Assembly: GCA_020062665.1 (NCBI GenBank)
Contig: JAGUVW010000061.1
Location: 67,065-131,064, forward strand
DNA: 64,000 nt
Origin: Pseudomonadales bacterium
GTDB taxonomy: Bacteria > Pseudomonadota > Gammaproteobacteria > Pseudomonadales > Ketobacteraceae
Reading direction: 5' to 3'
The notes beneath the pieces are model-generated. The model did no database searches, was not told where the DNA came from, and worked only from the letters and a program-made list of their open reading frames with translations. Made by a program: the position numbers and the translations under genes. Positions 1 to 8,845 of this stretch are shown here, piece after piece. The number at the start of each line of letters is the position of its first letter. Position 1 is the stretch's first letter.

Positions 1-645
1 CAGCAACGGCGGGAATGCCACTTTGGCGTTCGCATCCAGCGTCGTGACTTGCATCGGCAGCAAAGGCTCTACGCGGAATTCCTCGTCTGCCATGAACTGA
101 TCGCGGATTACCTGCATGATGTTGGTGTAGTTGGCGCCGCCATCATTCAGCGAAATACTGGCGCAGCCGAACAGGTACTGGAAATCATGATCCTGCATGT
201 ACTTCGCCAGGAATGACCACAGCACCGCGATGGTGGCACCGTTGCGATGCTCTGGATGAATGCAGGTGCGACCGATTTCCAGGAAACGACCGGGGCGATT
301 GACGATACGATCGATCTTGAATTCGTGACTGGAATAGTAATGGCCAAAGCGCTCAGCCTGATCGCTGGTCAGCACGCGCGTATATCCTACGGGCAGACCT
401 GTCGCTGTGTCGCGCACCACCAGATGCAGGCACACATCATCCATCTCGTCGGCGTCGATGGGCTGGCCATTCCAGCGCATATTCACCGGCAGTGTGACGT
501 TGTATTCCTCGCAGAAAATCTCGTAGCGCATGCGCTGCACTTCGCGAATATCTTCCAGCTCAGTCAGAAATGAAGCTTCAATTCGGGGACGGCGGGTGGG
601 AAGGGACGTGGTGGTTCCGTGCAACACATTGTCGTTCTGCAGCAT
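1..645 (-). CDS. OlsB-like GNAT acyltransferase (C-terminus beyond window)
   Basis: Reading the minus strand, an ATG at 645-643 opens a frame that stays open for 215 codons to the window edge, so the C-terminus is missing. A GGAGG ribosome site lies five bases upstream of the ATG. The mid-protein block LEIGRTCIHPEHRNG followed by FGCASISLNDG is characteristic of the COG3176 acyltransferases that include OlsB, the ornithine-acyl-ACP N-acyltransferase of ornithine-lipid synthesis. These are GNAT-fold enzymes that take an acyl chain from acyl-ACP and act at the inner membrane face. No olsA partner is visible beside it, so the acceptor substrate is uncertain; some relatives are annotated only as putative hemolysin or acyl-homoserine-lactone-synthase-like proteins. 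The family call is fairly secure, the exact reaction is not. Confidence 0.8.
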   Translation of the reverse strand, partial: MLQNDNVLHGTTTSLPTRRPRIEASFLTELEDIREVQRMRYEIFCEEYNVTLPVNMRWNGQPIDADEMDDVCLHLVVRDTATGLPVGYTRVLTSDQAERFGHYYSSHEFKIDRIVNRPGRFLEIGRTCIHPEHRNGATIAVLWSFLAKYMQDHDFQYLFGCASISLNDGGANYTNIMQVIRDQFMADEEFRVEPLLPMQVTTLDANAKVAFPPLL

Positions 646-773
646 CTTAGCCTCCGCATCAAGCTGTGCTGGGGCTAATGTAGAAGTGTCATGTTGCGCT
701 CAGGTTAATGAGTGATGAACTAATTATGACAATGTCACAATCCAGATGACGGGGTTGTAACAAGATGTGGAAA

Positions 774-792
774 GGGCCGGAAATACCGGCCC
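774..792 (-). terminator. Stem-loop downstream of chalcone-isomerase-like gene
   Basis: A perfect 7-bp GC-only stem (gggccgg/ccggccc) with a five-base loop lies 14 bases beyond the stop codon of the minus-strand gene at 806-1372. Read on the minus strand it is followed only by TTTCC, so the U-tract is short. It is a plausible but not strong intrinsic terminator. Confidence 0.5.
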
Positions 793-805
793 GTGAATTA
801 ACGAT

Positions 806-1372
806 TCAGCCTTTCTGGCCCAGCATTTCGGCTTTCAGACTCTTTTGTGCAGGCTGGTCAGACAGCCAGATACCGAAAAGCGCCTGCTTGAACGCCTCGC
901 CAGCCACGGTGTTTTTCAGCTGACTGTTTTTGTAGATCTTCACGCCCTCGCCAGGCACATACACCATCTCGAACACATCGCCTTTTTTGATCGGCTCCTT
1001 GAAGGTGGCAAGGAACGCATCGATCTGCGGCTGCAGCGGAGCAGTGTTGCCGTGGGTGGCATTTTCGAAGCCTTCCAGCGTGGAGTTGGTCATGCGCTCG
1101 CTGGTTACCATGTTGGACACCATCTCCAGGCGGATGGCCATTTCATCTTCCTGCATGATGATCTTGACGGCATCGTTGTCGCGCTCCTTTAGATAGAGGG
1201 CACCCACGTACAGATCCATCATCCATTTTTCCCGCACCCCGGCGCCATTGAGCTTTAGCTCACTGGCCCCATCGTTCTTCAATGTATCCGGCACATTCAC
1301 GCCGGCGACCTCGGCCGCGTATATAGATGAAGACAGCAGCGTGGCCGCCAGAAATACTCCTACTTTTTTCAT
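806..1372 (-). CDS. Periplasmic chalcone-isomerase-like domain protein
   Basis: The chosen start at 1372 gives a 188-aa protein beginning MKKVGVFLAATLL and ending its leader at the signal-peptidase-like site SIYAAE. The open frame extends further upstream, but that extension lacks a sensible start and would bury the signal peptide. The mature part follows the bacterial chalcone-isomerase-like family (Pfam Chalcone_3 type): an early block LNGAGVREKWMMDLYVGALYL, a central segment with Met/Arg-rich helices, and the C-terminal block AFKQALFGIWLSDQPAQKSLK. Bacterial members are secreted proteins of unknown substrate and are not flavonoid enzymes. The gene stands alone, with a terminator-like hairpin behind it and a 439-bp gap in front. 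The family assignment is good; the function is unknown. Confidence 0.75.
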   Translation of the reverse strand: MKKVGVFLAATLLSSSIYAAEVAGVNVPDTLKNDGASELKLNGAGVREKWMMDLYVGALYLKERDNDAVKIIMQEDEMAIRLEMVSNMVTSERMTNSTLEGFENATHGNTAPLQPQIDAFLATFKEPIKKGDVFEMVYVPGEGVKIYKNSQLKNTVAGEAFKQALFGIWLSDQPAQKSLKAEMLGQKG

Positions 1373-1811
1373 TGTTTTATCCTCGTATTCAAAATGCGAA
1401 CATCCCCCGAAACGGGAGCGCCAATCCCTGTTGGCGGAAGTCATCATACCGGGTTTTATTTGCCCATAAATGGGACTTCTGTTGCATTTTGGTCTCCCTG
1501 CTCCAAGTGTGGATACGGCCCCGTGATTGTAGTGGCAGGCCGAGCCCTGGCGCCCGTCATAACCAGTTGTTTTTCCGCAATTCCCGCGGCTTGTAGTGGG
1601 CGTCCAGGTTGGCTGGAATGACACCGTTGAGTGCCGGAATTGCTATTGACCTAAATGACATAAAACGGCAAGATACCGTGCGTTTTCGGCCGGCGACCCG
1701 CTTTGCCCGCCCAAATCCAGCTGAAATCACTGGTGAAGGGATCCTGCCCACCGCCCTGATGGGTACCCACCACCGTCAATCCACACCTAGTTTATGTAAG
1801 CCGAGGATTCC
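1373..1811. other. Intergenic region between divergent genes (no gene seen)
   Basis: This 439-bp gap separates the start of the minus-strand chalcone-isomerase-like gene from etfB, so it should carry two divergent promoters. A TTGACC hexamer occurs at 1646-1651 on the plus strand, but no convincing -10 box follows at normal spacing. Short open frames here (about 64-89 codons) have no good ribosome site or recognisable sequence. I see no RNA gene. Confidence 0.4.
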
Positions 1812-2557
<746 letters not shown>

Positions 2558-2561
<4 letters not shown>

Positions 2562-3487
2562 GCGTTCTAGTATATGCCGAACACGACAACGCCAGCCTGA
2601 AGGCCGCTACCCTCAACGTGGTTGCTGCTGCCCAGAAGATTGGCGGTGAAATCACAATCCTGGTAGCCGGTTCCGGCTGTGGCGCCGTTGCCCAGCAAGC
2701 TGCAAAAGTCGCCGGTGTTGCCAAGGTTCTGGTCGCCGACAACGCAGCCTATGCACACCAGCTGGCTGAAAACGTTTCCGCTCTGGTTGCTGAAGTGGGC
2801 AAGGGTTACAAGCACATCCTGGCCGCTGCTACCACCACCGGCAAGAACTTCCTGCCCCGCGCAGCCGCTCTGCTGGATGTTCAGATGATTTCTGAAATTT
2901 CCGGTGTGGTGAACGCCACCACTTTCCAGCGTCCGATCTACGCCGGTAACGCCATCGCCACTGTTGAATCCGCTCAGGCGATCAACGTGCTGACCGTGCG
3001 TGGCACTGCATTCGATCCGGCAGCTGCTGAAGGCGGTTCTGCTGCGATTGAAAATCTGTCTACTGCAACTGACGCTGGTGTTTCCAGCTTCGTGGGCGAA
3101 GAAATCGCGAAGAGCGACCGTCCCGAACTGACTGCAGCCAAGATCGTCATCTCTGGCGGCCGCGGCATGCAGAACGGTGACAACTTCTCCATGCTGTACA
3201 AAGTGGCTGACAAGCTGGGTGCAGCTGTAGGCGCTTCCCGCGCTGCGGTTGACGCAGGCTTTGTTCCCAACGACATGCAGGTCGGCCAGACCGGCAAGAT
3301 CGTGGCTCCTGAGCTGTATGTGGCGGTCGGTATTTCCGGCGCCATCCAGCACCTGGCGGGCATGAAAGACAGCAAAGTGATCGTGGCCATCAACAAGGAC
3401 GAAGAAGCCCCCATCTTCCAGGTGGCGGACTACGGCCTGGTGGCAGACCTGTTCCAGGCAGTTCCCGAGCTGGAAAAACTGGTCTGA
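2558..3487 (+). CDS. etfA: Electron transfer flavoprotein subunit alpha
   Basis: The 309-residue protein has the usual EtfA length and layout: an N-terminal nucleotide-fold domain ([15 protein letters not shown]) and a C-terminal FAD-binding domain. The FAD signature is complete, with SGGRGMQ near residue 204, [32 protein letters not shown] and [17 protein letters not shown]. The start codon overlaps the etfB stop. The pair forms a simple two-gene operon closed by the intrinsic terminator at 3503-3533. Nothing is missing or unusual. Confidence 0.97.
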
Positions 3488-3502
3488 TCCCTTGATCGAT
3501 AC

Positions 3503-3533
3503 AAAAAACCCGGTGAATGCCGGGTTTTTTTTT
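3503..3533 (+). terminator. Intrinsic terminator of etfBA
   Basis: An A-run precedes a cccgg/ccggg stem with a six-base loop, followed by nine consecutive Ts. It lies 15 bases past the etfA stop and fits a rho-independent terminator; the A-run can extend the stem by pairing with the T-run. Confidence 0.9.
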
Positions 3534-3578
3534 GGCAGTATCTGGAAACATTATTTCAATAACAAAAAGGTTGGGTGT

Positions 3579-4331
3579 ATGAAAGTGACTAAGCCTATTC
3601 TGGTTTTGGCTTGTGCGGTGTCCTGCTCTGGTGTGGCCAATGCAAACTGGCTGGACGGAAGCCCTTATGTGGCTGGCGGATTGAGCTACACCATTTATGA
3701 CGGACTGGACGACGTTGCTTCCGATGGCGATAGCGTTGACTATCAGCGTATAACCAAGAATACCTTCGGATTCATGGGGACAGCAGGCTGGGCTTTTCAT
3801 GGCGGCTATTCACTGGAAATCTCCTACGCCGATTTTGGTGAGTTTGAAATCAACGAAGCCGTTGACGTTGGTGCTGGCCGCCTCGAAACAAAGGTTACCG
3901 GCAGCTTTACCGGAAAAAGCATAGGGATGCGCTACGACTGGTTGCAGTCGGACTCGATGAATGTCTATGGACGCTTCGGGGTTATGCGCTGGGAAGCAGC
4001 CTGGGAGTCCGATGTGGTTTATGCGGAACCTGGACTGAAGGAAACCAGCCGCCTGGAGTCCGACACAGACGGATCAGACCTGTATGCAGCGGTGGGTGGG
4101 CAATATGAAATCATGCGAAATTTGTTTGCATACGCAGAAGCCTACTATCTCGATGCCAATTTTGACAAAGATGGCTTCTCGACCAAGGAGCGGGTTTACG
4201 CCGTTTTCGGCGGGGTGATGTATCGTTTCGGTGACGTTGCCCGCCCCTCCGGTACAACAGACAGGCGTACTCGCGAAGTCACCGCCTGCGATCCCAAATA
4301 CAAAGACATCAGCGGAATAATGTGCGAGTGA
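3579..4331 (+). CDS. Outer-membrane beta-barrel protein, OmpA/OmpW-like
   Basis: The start at 3579 gives 250 residues with a signal peptide (MKVTKPILVLACAVSCSG, cleavage near VANAN). An upstream extension of 29 codons would run into the etf terminator and is rejected. The mature protein alternates polar and aromatic residues in strands of roughly ten residues (YVAGGLSYTIYD, TAGWAFHGGYSLEISYADF, KSIGMRYDWL, NVYGRFGVMRWEA, LYAAVGGQYEI, LFAYAEAYYLDA, YAVFGGVMYRF), consistent with an eight-stranded barrel. The C-terminal tail after the last strand, about 30 residues with two cysteines, is periplasmic in such a model. No ligand can be inferred. Convergent with the YdcH-family gene; the two share a hairpin terminator. 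Confidence 0.7.
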   Translation: MKVTKPILVLACAVSCSGVANANWLDGSPYVAGGLSYTIYDGLDDVASDGDSVDYQRITKNTFGFMGTAGWAFHGGYSLEISYADFGEFEINEAVDVGAGRLETKVTGSFTGKSIGMRYDWLQSDSMNVYGRFGVMRWEAAWESDVVYAEPGLKETSRLESDTDGSDLYAAVGGQYEIMRNLFAYAEAYYLDANFDKDGFSTKERVYAVFGGVMYRFGDVARPSGTTDRRTREVTACDPKYKDISGIMCE

Positions 4332-4362
4332 GCGTCAGCGCTATCCCTCGCATCAAGAGACA

Positions 4363-4392
4363 GAAGAAAGGAGCCAATCGGCTCCTTTCTTC
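4363..4392. terminator. Bidirectional terminator hairpin between convergent genes
   Basis: A perfect 13-bp inverted repeat (gaagaaaggagcc/ggctcctttcttc) with a four-base loop AATC sits between the plus-strand barrel gene and the minus-strand DUF465 gene. Pyrimidine-rich sequence follows the stem on the plus strand, so it can serve both genes. Confidence 0.75.
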
Positions 4393-4417
4393 TTGCTAAC
4401 GATCCGGTTTATCCCGA

Positions 4418-4666
4418 TCAGGCAGTCTCGTGCTGCCGAATCATCTTGTAGAGCTCATCCTTCAGTTTGAGGCGCGCCTTCTTTTTGCCTTCCAGATATT
4501 CGTCGCTGGTATTTTCCACGCCGGTTTCGATGCGCAGCACCTCGTGATCAACCTCATGGTATTCGTCAAACAGGCGAGAGAAGTGGTGGTTGTTCAATTT
4601 CAGCGTGTGGATCGTGTCTTTCTTGTCGGGAAATTCCTGTAGCAGGTTGTGCTTTTCCAGAGACAT
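4418..4666 (-). CDS. YdcH-family (DUF465) small protein
   Basis: The start at 4666 gives 82 residues beginning MSLEKHNLLQEFP, with a purine-rich stretch (AGAAGGG) upstream on the minus strand. An in-frame ATG 13 codons earlier has no typical family sequence in the extension. The family pattern is clear: EFPDKKDTIHTLK, then HHFSRLFDEYHEVDHEVLRIE, then a Lys/Leu-rich helix LKLKDELYKMIRQH at the C-terminus. DUF465 proteins are short helical hairpins of unknown cellular role, widespread in proteobacteria. The gene is single and convergent with its left neighbour. Confidence 0.85.
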   Translation of the reverse strand: MSLEKHNLLQEFPDKKDTIHTLKLNNHHFSRLFDEYHEVDHEVLRIETGVENTSDEYLEGKKKARLKLKDELYKMIRQHETA

Positions 4667-4886
4667 TCGGTGAGCCCTTCTGTTGTTGTCAATGAATCGC
4701 AGCATACCTCGCAGGGGCTATGACCCGGTTGACGCATATCAACCGCAATGGACATTCATGCATGCAACCAGGGAAGCGCGAACCGCTGATCGAAATGGTC
4801 AGAGGGCGCGGTAGTTTCGGTCATTCCGCCGCCGGCAGGCGCAGGGTAGACTCCATGGTCAACTATCCATCGATTGAGGGCGGGCG

Positions 4887-5486
4887 GTGGCCAATCCATT
4901 GAATAGTAAAGAACTATCCGCACAGATTCAGGCCGGCCTGGCGCCGCTGAATAGACGTGCCTTCCTCAAAGCCGGGTTGGGTGTTGCGGTTGCGGCCTCC
5001 TCGGCGCTGACGCTGGGGTGTTCCAGCGAGGTGGCGGTCGATCCGGCATTGAAGGCGCTGTCGGCGAGCCAGCAGGCGCTGTTCCAACGCATGATGCACG
5101 TTCTGCTGCCCACTCAGGGCACTACGTTGGCCTCGGTTGATTCGGTGCCCGTGCTGGCCAATATCAATCACCTGTTTGCCGGGCTCGACGCCAAGGTGCT
5201 GGGCGATCTCGAGGGCGCGACGATGCTGTTCGAACACGGTTCTCTGTTGCTGGGCGGACACTTCAGCCGCTTCACCCGGCTCGATGATCCGGATGCTCTG
5301 GCATACATCGAGTCCTGGCAGAATGGCAACAGCCTGCAGCGCGGCATTGTTACCACGCTCAAGAAGATGATCTATGCCTCTTACTGGCGCGACGAAAAAA
5401 CCTGGGCGCCGGTGGATTACGACGGCCCGGTGTCCGACCGCTGGGGCCTTCCTTCCCTGGGCAATTCGCCCCTTCCTGCAGAATGA
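4887..5486 (+). CDS. Tat-signal small subunit (gluconate 2-dehydrogenase subunit 3-like)
   Basis: This 199-aa protein begins at GTG; an in-frame TGA at 4875-4877 leaves no earlier start. Residues 23-28 read RRAFLK, a twin-arginine export motif, followed by a hydrophobic stretch ending at LTLGCSS. The Cys might be lipidated, although the -3 residue is Thr rather than Leu. The body (LSASQQALFQRMMHVLLP..., YIESWQNGNSLQRGIV..., MIYASYWRDEKTW) resembles the small subunits that accompany membrane-associated GMC dehydrogenases. Its last codons overlap the start of the GMC oxidoreductase by four bases, so the two are co-translated. The likely role is to carry its leaderless partner across the membrane by hitch-hiking on the Tat system and to assist electron transfer. 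The substrate is unknown. Confidence 0.7.
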   Translation: MANPLNSKELSAQIQAGLAPLNRRAFLKAGLGVAVAASSALTLGCSSEVAVDPALKALSASQQALFQRMMHVLLPTQGTTLASVDSVPVLANINHLFAGLDAKVLGDLEGATMLFEHGSLLLGGHFSRFTRLDDPDALAYIESWQNGNSLQRGIVTTLKKMIYASYWRDEKTWAPVDYDGPVSDRWGLPSLGNSPLPAE

Positions 5487-7045
5487 GCATCATGACTGAA
5501 TCGGTTCAACTGAAAGTTACAACGGCTCGCGATATCCAGCAGGCGTCGCTGTCGCTGACGGCGGATGTGGTGGTGGTGGGCTCTGGCGCTGGTGGTGCCG
5601 TGATGGCCTATGAAATGGCGAAGGCCGGCAAGAAGGTGATTGTGCTGGAGGCCGGCCCTTATGTGCCGTCTTCCCAGTTCAACGAAAAGTTTCCCGACAT
5701 GCTGGAGCTGCTCTACGCCGATCACGGCAACCAGGCCACCTCCGGCGGTGATCTGCTGGTGTTGCAGGGCACCTGTATTGGCGGCTCCACGGTGGTGAAT
5801 GGTTGCGTGGCGTTTCGCGTGCCGGATTTTATTCTGGCGGACTGGCAGCGGGATTTTGGCCTTACCAATCTGACGGTGGAGGCGCTGGCACCGTATTTCG
5901 ACAAGGTGGAAAAGAATCTCGCCATTCACGAAAACCAGGAGCACGAGATCAACCAGAACAGCCGCAAATTGCGCGATGGCGCGAAGGCGTTGGGTTGGTC
6001 GGTGAAGCCGCTGCGACGCAACATTCGGGATTGCGCGCTCACCGGGCACTGCCTGTCCGGCTGCAAGACCGATCGCAAGCAGTCGATGCTGGTGACGTAT
6101 CTGCCGTGGGCGTCCCATCTTGGCGCCGAGATTTATGCGGACACCCGCGTGACGAAAATTCATGTGAAAGATGGCGCGGCTACCGGTGTGAGTGCGGAGG
6201 TGACCGACCCCAAATCCGGCCGCAAAGTTGCGGACGTGACGGTGAATGCAAAGGTGGTCGTCGCGGCGGCCGGCGCCATCCAGACGCCACTGCTGTTCCT
6301 GAACAGCAGCATCGCCAATTCCAGCGGACAGATCGGCAGGAATTTCGCCTGCCATCCATCCACCATGGTGGTGGCGGAGTTCGATCAGGATATTCACACC
6401 TGGCGCGGTGCGATGCTGGGTGTGTACGTGGATGAATTCGAGCATCCCAGCAAGGGCGGCTTTGTGCTCGAAGGCGGTGGCGCCGGGCCGGTGGAAATCG
6501 GCATGTCCACCGAGCCGGGCACGGGGTCGGTGTATCTGGATTTCATGTCGCGCGCAAAAAACTATGCGTCCTGCGTGACGCTGATTCACGACCACAACGT
6601 AGGTCAGGTGCGTCTGGAAGACGGTCGCAAGGTGATTGACTACTCGATTGCCGACAGCGATTTTCCCGCGATGAAAGCAGCGCTCAAAGCGGCCGCCAGA
6701 ATCTATTTTGCGGCTGGCGCCAAGCGCGTGTTCCTGCCGACGGTGGATCGCCGCGTGGTGGAGTCGGCGGATCAGATCGACGCGGTGGTGGACGGTGTTG
6801 TCAACGAACCATTTGCATTCCGGATGGTGTCCTATCATCCGCAAGGTACCATGCGCATGGGGTCAGACAAGAGCAAGGCCGTGGTGAATCCCTGGGGCGA
6901 GACCCACGATGTGAACCGTCTGTTCGTGGCCGACGCCAGCCTGTTCCCCACGTCGCTGCTGGTGAATCCGCAGGAAAGCGTGTATGCCATGTCCCATTAC
7001 ATTGCCGATCATATCCTGAAGGACAAAGCCGCTTACTTCGCCTGA
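5483..7045 (+). CDS. GMC-family FAD-dependent oxidoreductase
   Basis: The 520-aa protein has the GMC pattern: a Rossmann motif VVGSGAGGAVMAYEMAKAG near residues 31-50 ending in VLEAGPYVP, the FAD-contacting LQGTCIGGSTVVNG near residue 95, AAGAIQTPLLF near residue 265, YHPQGTMRMG near residue 451 and the C-terminal block VADASLFPTSLLVNPQESV. The His of YHPQGT and the Asn of LLVNPQ are the usual catalytic pair. GMC enzymes oxidise alcohols or sugars; the lipid-oriented neighbourhood makes a hydrophobic alcohol plausible, but this is inference. It has no signal peptide of its own and is coupled to the Tat-signal protein upstream. An ATG three codons inside is an alternative start. Confidence 0.9.
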   Translation: MSIMTESVQLKVTTARDIQQASLSLTADVVVVGSGAGGAVMAYEMAKAGKKVIVLEAGPYVPSSQFNEKFPDMLELLYADHGNQATSGGDLLVLQGTCIGGSTVVNGCVAFRVPDFILADWQRDFGLTNLTVEALAPYFDKVEKNLAIHENQEHEINQNSRKLRDGAKALGWSVKPLRRNIRDCALTGHCLSGCKTDRKQSMLVTYLPWASHLGAEIYADTRVTKIHVKDGAATGVSAEVTDPKSGRKVADVTVNAKVVVAAAGAIQTPLLFLNSSIANSSGQIGRNFACHPSTMVVAEFDQDIHTWRGAMLGVYVDEFEHPSKGGFVLEGGGAGPVEIGMSTEPGTGSVYLDFMSRAKNYASCVTLIHDHNVGQVRLEDGRKVIDYSIADSDFPAMKAALKAAARIYFAAGAKRVFLPTVDRRVVESADQIDAVVDGVVNEPFAFRMVSYHPQGTMRMGSDKSKAVVNPWGETHDVNRLFVADASLFPTSLLVNPQESVYAMSHYIADHILKDKAAYFA

Positions 7046-7126
7046 AGTTCGTGAAGCCGACCGTCGCCAGCGGGCAGGGCGCAGTTGACTTATACTGCGC
7101 TTATGCCATTGGCACGGGACAGGCTC

Positions 7127-7903
7127 ATGCTGGAACTGATCGATACCCACGCTCATCTGGACATCCCCGAATTCGACTCGCAACGGGATGCATTGGTGCA
7201 GACCTGTGCGGAACGGGGAATGCGTGGGATCGTGGTGCCAGCGGTGGCGCGGACGACCTGGGATAATTTACGGGGCGTCTGCAATCAATCTCCGCTGCTG
7301 TGGCCGGCGTTTGGCCTGCATCCCTGCTACTGCGTTGAACACACGGATGAACACGTCCAGGCGCTGGAATCCTATCTGCAGCCGGGCGTGGTGGCGGTGG
7401 GTGAAATCGGCCTGGATGCGTGGGAGGGGGATCATGATCTTCCGCGCCAGCAGGAATTATTCGCCGCCCAGCTGGCCATCGCCCGCAATGCACGTCTGCC
7501 GGTGGTGCTGCACGCCCGCAAGACCCACGATCTGCTGCTCAAGGAAATTCGTCGGCAGCGTTTTGATTGCGGTGGAGTGGTGCATGCTTTTTCCGGCAGT
7601 CAGCAACAGGCAGAGAAGTTCATCGAGCTGGGTTTTCTGATCGGTTTTGGTGGCGGCGCCACCTATGATCGCGCGCAAAAACTGCGGGCGATTCTGCGGG
7701 CCTTGCCGCTTTCCAGCGTGGTGCTTGAAACCGATTCACCAGACATTCCGCCCAGCTTCGCCAGGGGTGAAATCAACACGCCGGTGAACCTGTTCCGCAT
7801 TAACGACATTCTGGCGGAGGTGCTGGGAATTGCGCCGGAAGAGCTGGCGGCACAGAGTACCCGTAATGCGCTGCGACTGTTCCGACCGGATCTGCCGCAC
7901 TGA
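7127..7903 (+). CDS. TatD-family metal-dependent hydrolase
   Basis: The start at 7127 gives 258 residues beginning MLELIDTHAHLD, the typical TatD opening. Earlier in-frame ATGs add a non-family leader and lack ribosome sites. The metal-binding motifs are all present: HAH near residue 8, VGEIGLDAWEG near residue 93, VLHARKTHD near residue 127, VHAFSGS near residue 152, GGGATYDRA, and LETDSPDIPP near residue 203. The family is a TIM-barrel with two metal ions acting as a 3'-5' DNA/RNA exonuclease in DNA repair and turnover. It resembles the YjjV/YcfH branch. It follows the GMC gene by 81 bp and may be in the same transcript. Confidence 0.93.
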   Translation: MLELIDTHAHLDIPEFDSQRDALVQTCAERGMRGIVVPAVARTTWDNLRGVCNQSPLLWPAFGLHPCYCVEHTDEHVQALESYLQPGVVAVGEIGLDAWEGDHDLPRQQELFAAQLAIARNARLPVVLHARKTHDLLLKEIRRQRFDCGGVVHAFSGSQQQAEKFIELGFLIGFGGGATYDRAQKLRAILRALPLSSVVLETDSPDIPPSFARGEINTPVNLFRINDILAEVLGIAPEELAAQSTRNALRLFRPDLPH

Positions 7904-8033
7904 CGCAACTGGTGCCAACGCCCTGGCCGGTGGCCGTTGCGGCGCTGTTGGCTCCTCTCAATCATGATAAAATGTGGCCGTTCACTGGGTTCACCCCAGG
8001 GGCGAAACAGGTTTGGGTTGTTGAGGAGCCACC

Positions 8034-8285
8034 ATGTCACGTTCGGTCACCGGAGATTTGCCCATCGAGGCTGAAGTTATTGTCGAGAAGCTGCGGGAAT
8101 TGGCGGTTAAACACGATATTGAGTTTTCTGGCGATGTGGAAACCGGGTATGCCCGTGGCAAGGGGTTTCATGTGGAGTATGTCGTGGTGGGCATGCGATG
8201 CACGCTGACGGTCACCAAGAAACCCCTGCTGATACCCTGGTCGCTGGTGGAGTCTCAGCTGCATAAATTGTTCAAACAACGTTGA
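8034..8285 (+). CDS. Conserved small protein of unknown function
   Basis: This 83-aa gene has GAGGAGCC before its ATG. The sequence is hydrophilic with no signal peptide or membrane segment. The N-terminal half predicts a helix (IEAEVIVEKLRELAVKHDI) and the second half strands (EFSGDVETGYARGKGFHVEY, MRCTLTVTKKPLLIP) ending in a helix (WSLVESQLHKLFKQR). The good ribosome site and the close spacing to the MaoC gene (25 bp) support a real gene. I do not recognise the family. It may be linked to the downstream hydratase only by co-transcription. Confidence 0.7.
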   Translation: MSRSVTGDLPIEAEVIVEKLRELAVKHDIEFSGDVETGYARGKGFHVEYVVVGMRCTLTVTKKPLLIPWSLVESQLHKLFKQR

Positions 8286-8310
8286 TTTTGATTACTGAGG
8301 GAGTAAGGCC

Positions 8311-8772
8311 ATGAAAATGGTTGCGAAAGAAGTTCTGCAGGACATGATCGGCAAGGAAATGGGGGCCTCGGAATGGTTCCAGATCGACCAGGCCCGCATC
8401 AATGCGTTCGCCGACGCCACGCTGGATCACCAGTTCATTCACGTCAATCCCGAGCAGGCCAAGCACACACCGTTTGGCGGCACCATCGCCCATGGCTTTC
8501 TGACCCTGTCCTTGCTGCCTTACCTGCAAACCACCATGCCTGATCTGGTGGTGCCTGCCGGCCTCAAGATGGGCATGAACTATGGCTTCGACAAAATCCG
8601 TTTTCTGGCACCGGTGAAGGTTGATGCGCGGGTGCGTGCAGTGGCCAAGCTGAAGGATGTGGTGGAGAAGAACCCCGGCCAGTTCCTGCTGACCTCGGAA
8701 TACTCGGTGGAAATCGAAGGCCAGCCCAAGCCTGCACTGATTGCCGACTGGATGGTGATGTACTTCGTCTGA
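8311..8772 (+). CDS. MaoC-family (R)-specific enoyl-CoA hydratase
   Basis: This 153-aa hot-dog-fold protein shows the hydratase-2 motif clearly: the Asp in FADATLDHQFIHVNPEQA near residues 30-48 and the His in the following loop FGGTIAHGFLTLSLLP near residues 53-68. These give the catalytic Asp/His pair of MaoC/PhaJ-type enzymes. It hydrates 2-enoyl-CoA to (R)-3-hydroxyacyl-CoA, linking beta-oxidation to polyhydroxyalkanoate or lipid synthesis; NodN-like members are also in this family. GAGGGAGTAAGG precedes the start. A strong intrinsic terminator follows. With etfBA and the FadL-like protein it supports an active lipid metabolism. Confidence 0.9.
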   Translation: MKMVAKEVLQDMIGKEMGASEWFQIDQARINAFADATLDHQFIHVNPEQAKHTPFGGTIAHGFLTLSLLPYLQTTMPDLVVPAGLKMGMNYGFDKIRFLAPVKVDARVRAVAKLKDVVEKNPGQFLLTSEYSVEIEGQPKPALIADWMVMYFV

Positions 8773-8797
8773 AGCGATTCCTGCGAACCCACAAATG

Positions 8798-8829
8798 AAA
8801 AAGGGAGCCTGGTGAAGGCTCCCTTTTTT
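8798..8829. terminator. Intrinsic terminator between maoC-like gene and lipoprotein gene
   Basis: The stem aaaaagggagcc/ggctcccttttt with a short loop, followed by a T-run on the plus strand and by a T-run on the minus strand (from the A-run), sits between two convergent genes. It fits a bidirectional rho-independent terminator. Confidence 0.88.
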
Positions 8830-8845
8830 GTTGCGAGCTTATGCG

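Noticed and set aside
4720..4902. 60-codon plus-strand frame before the Tat-signal gene
   Set aside because: Overlaps the real GTG start region in another frame, has random composition and no recognisable motif.
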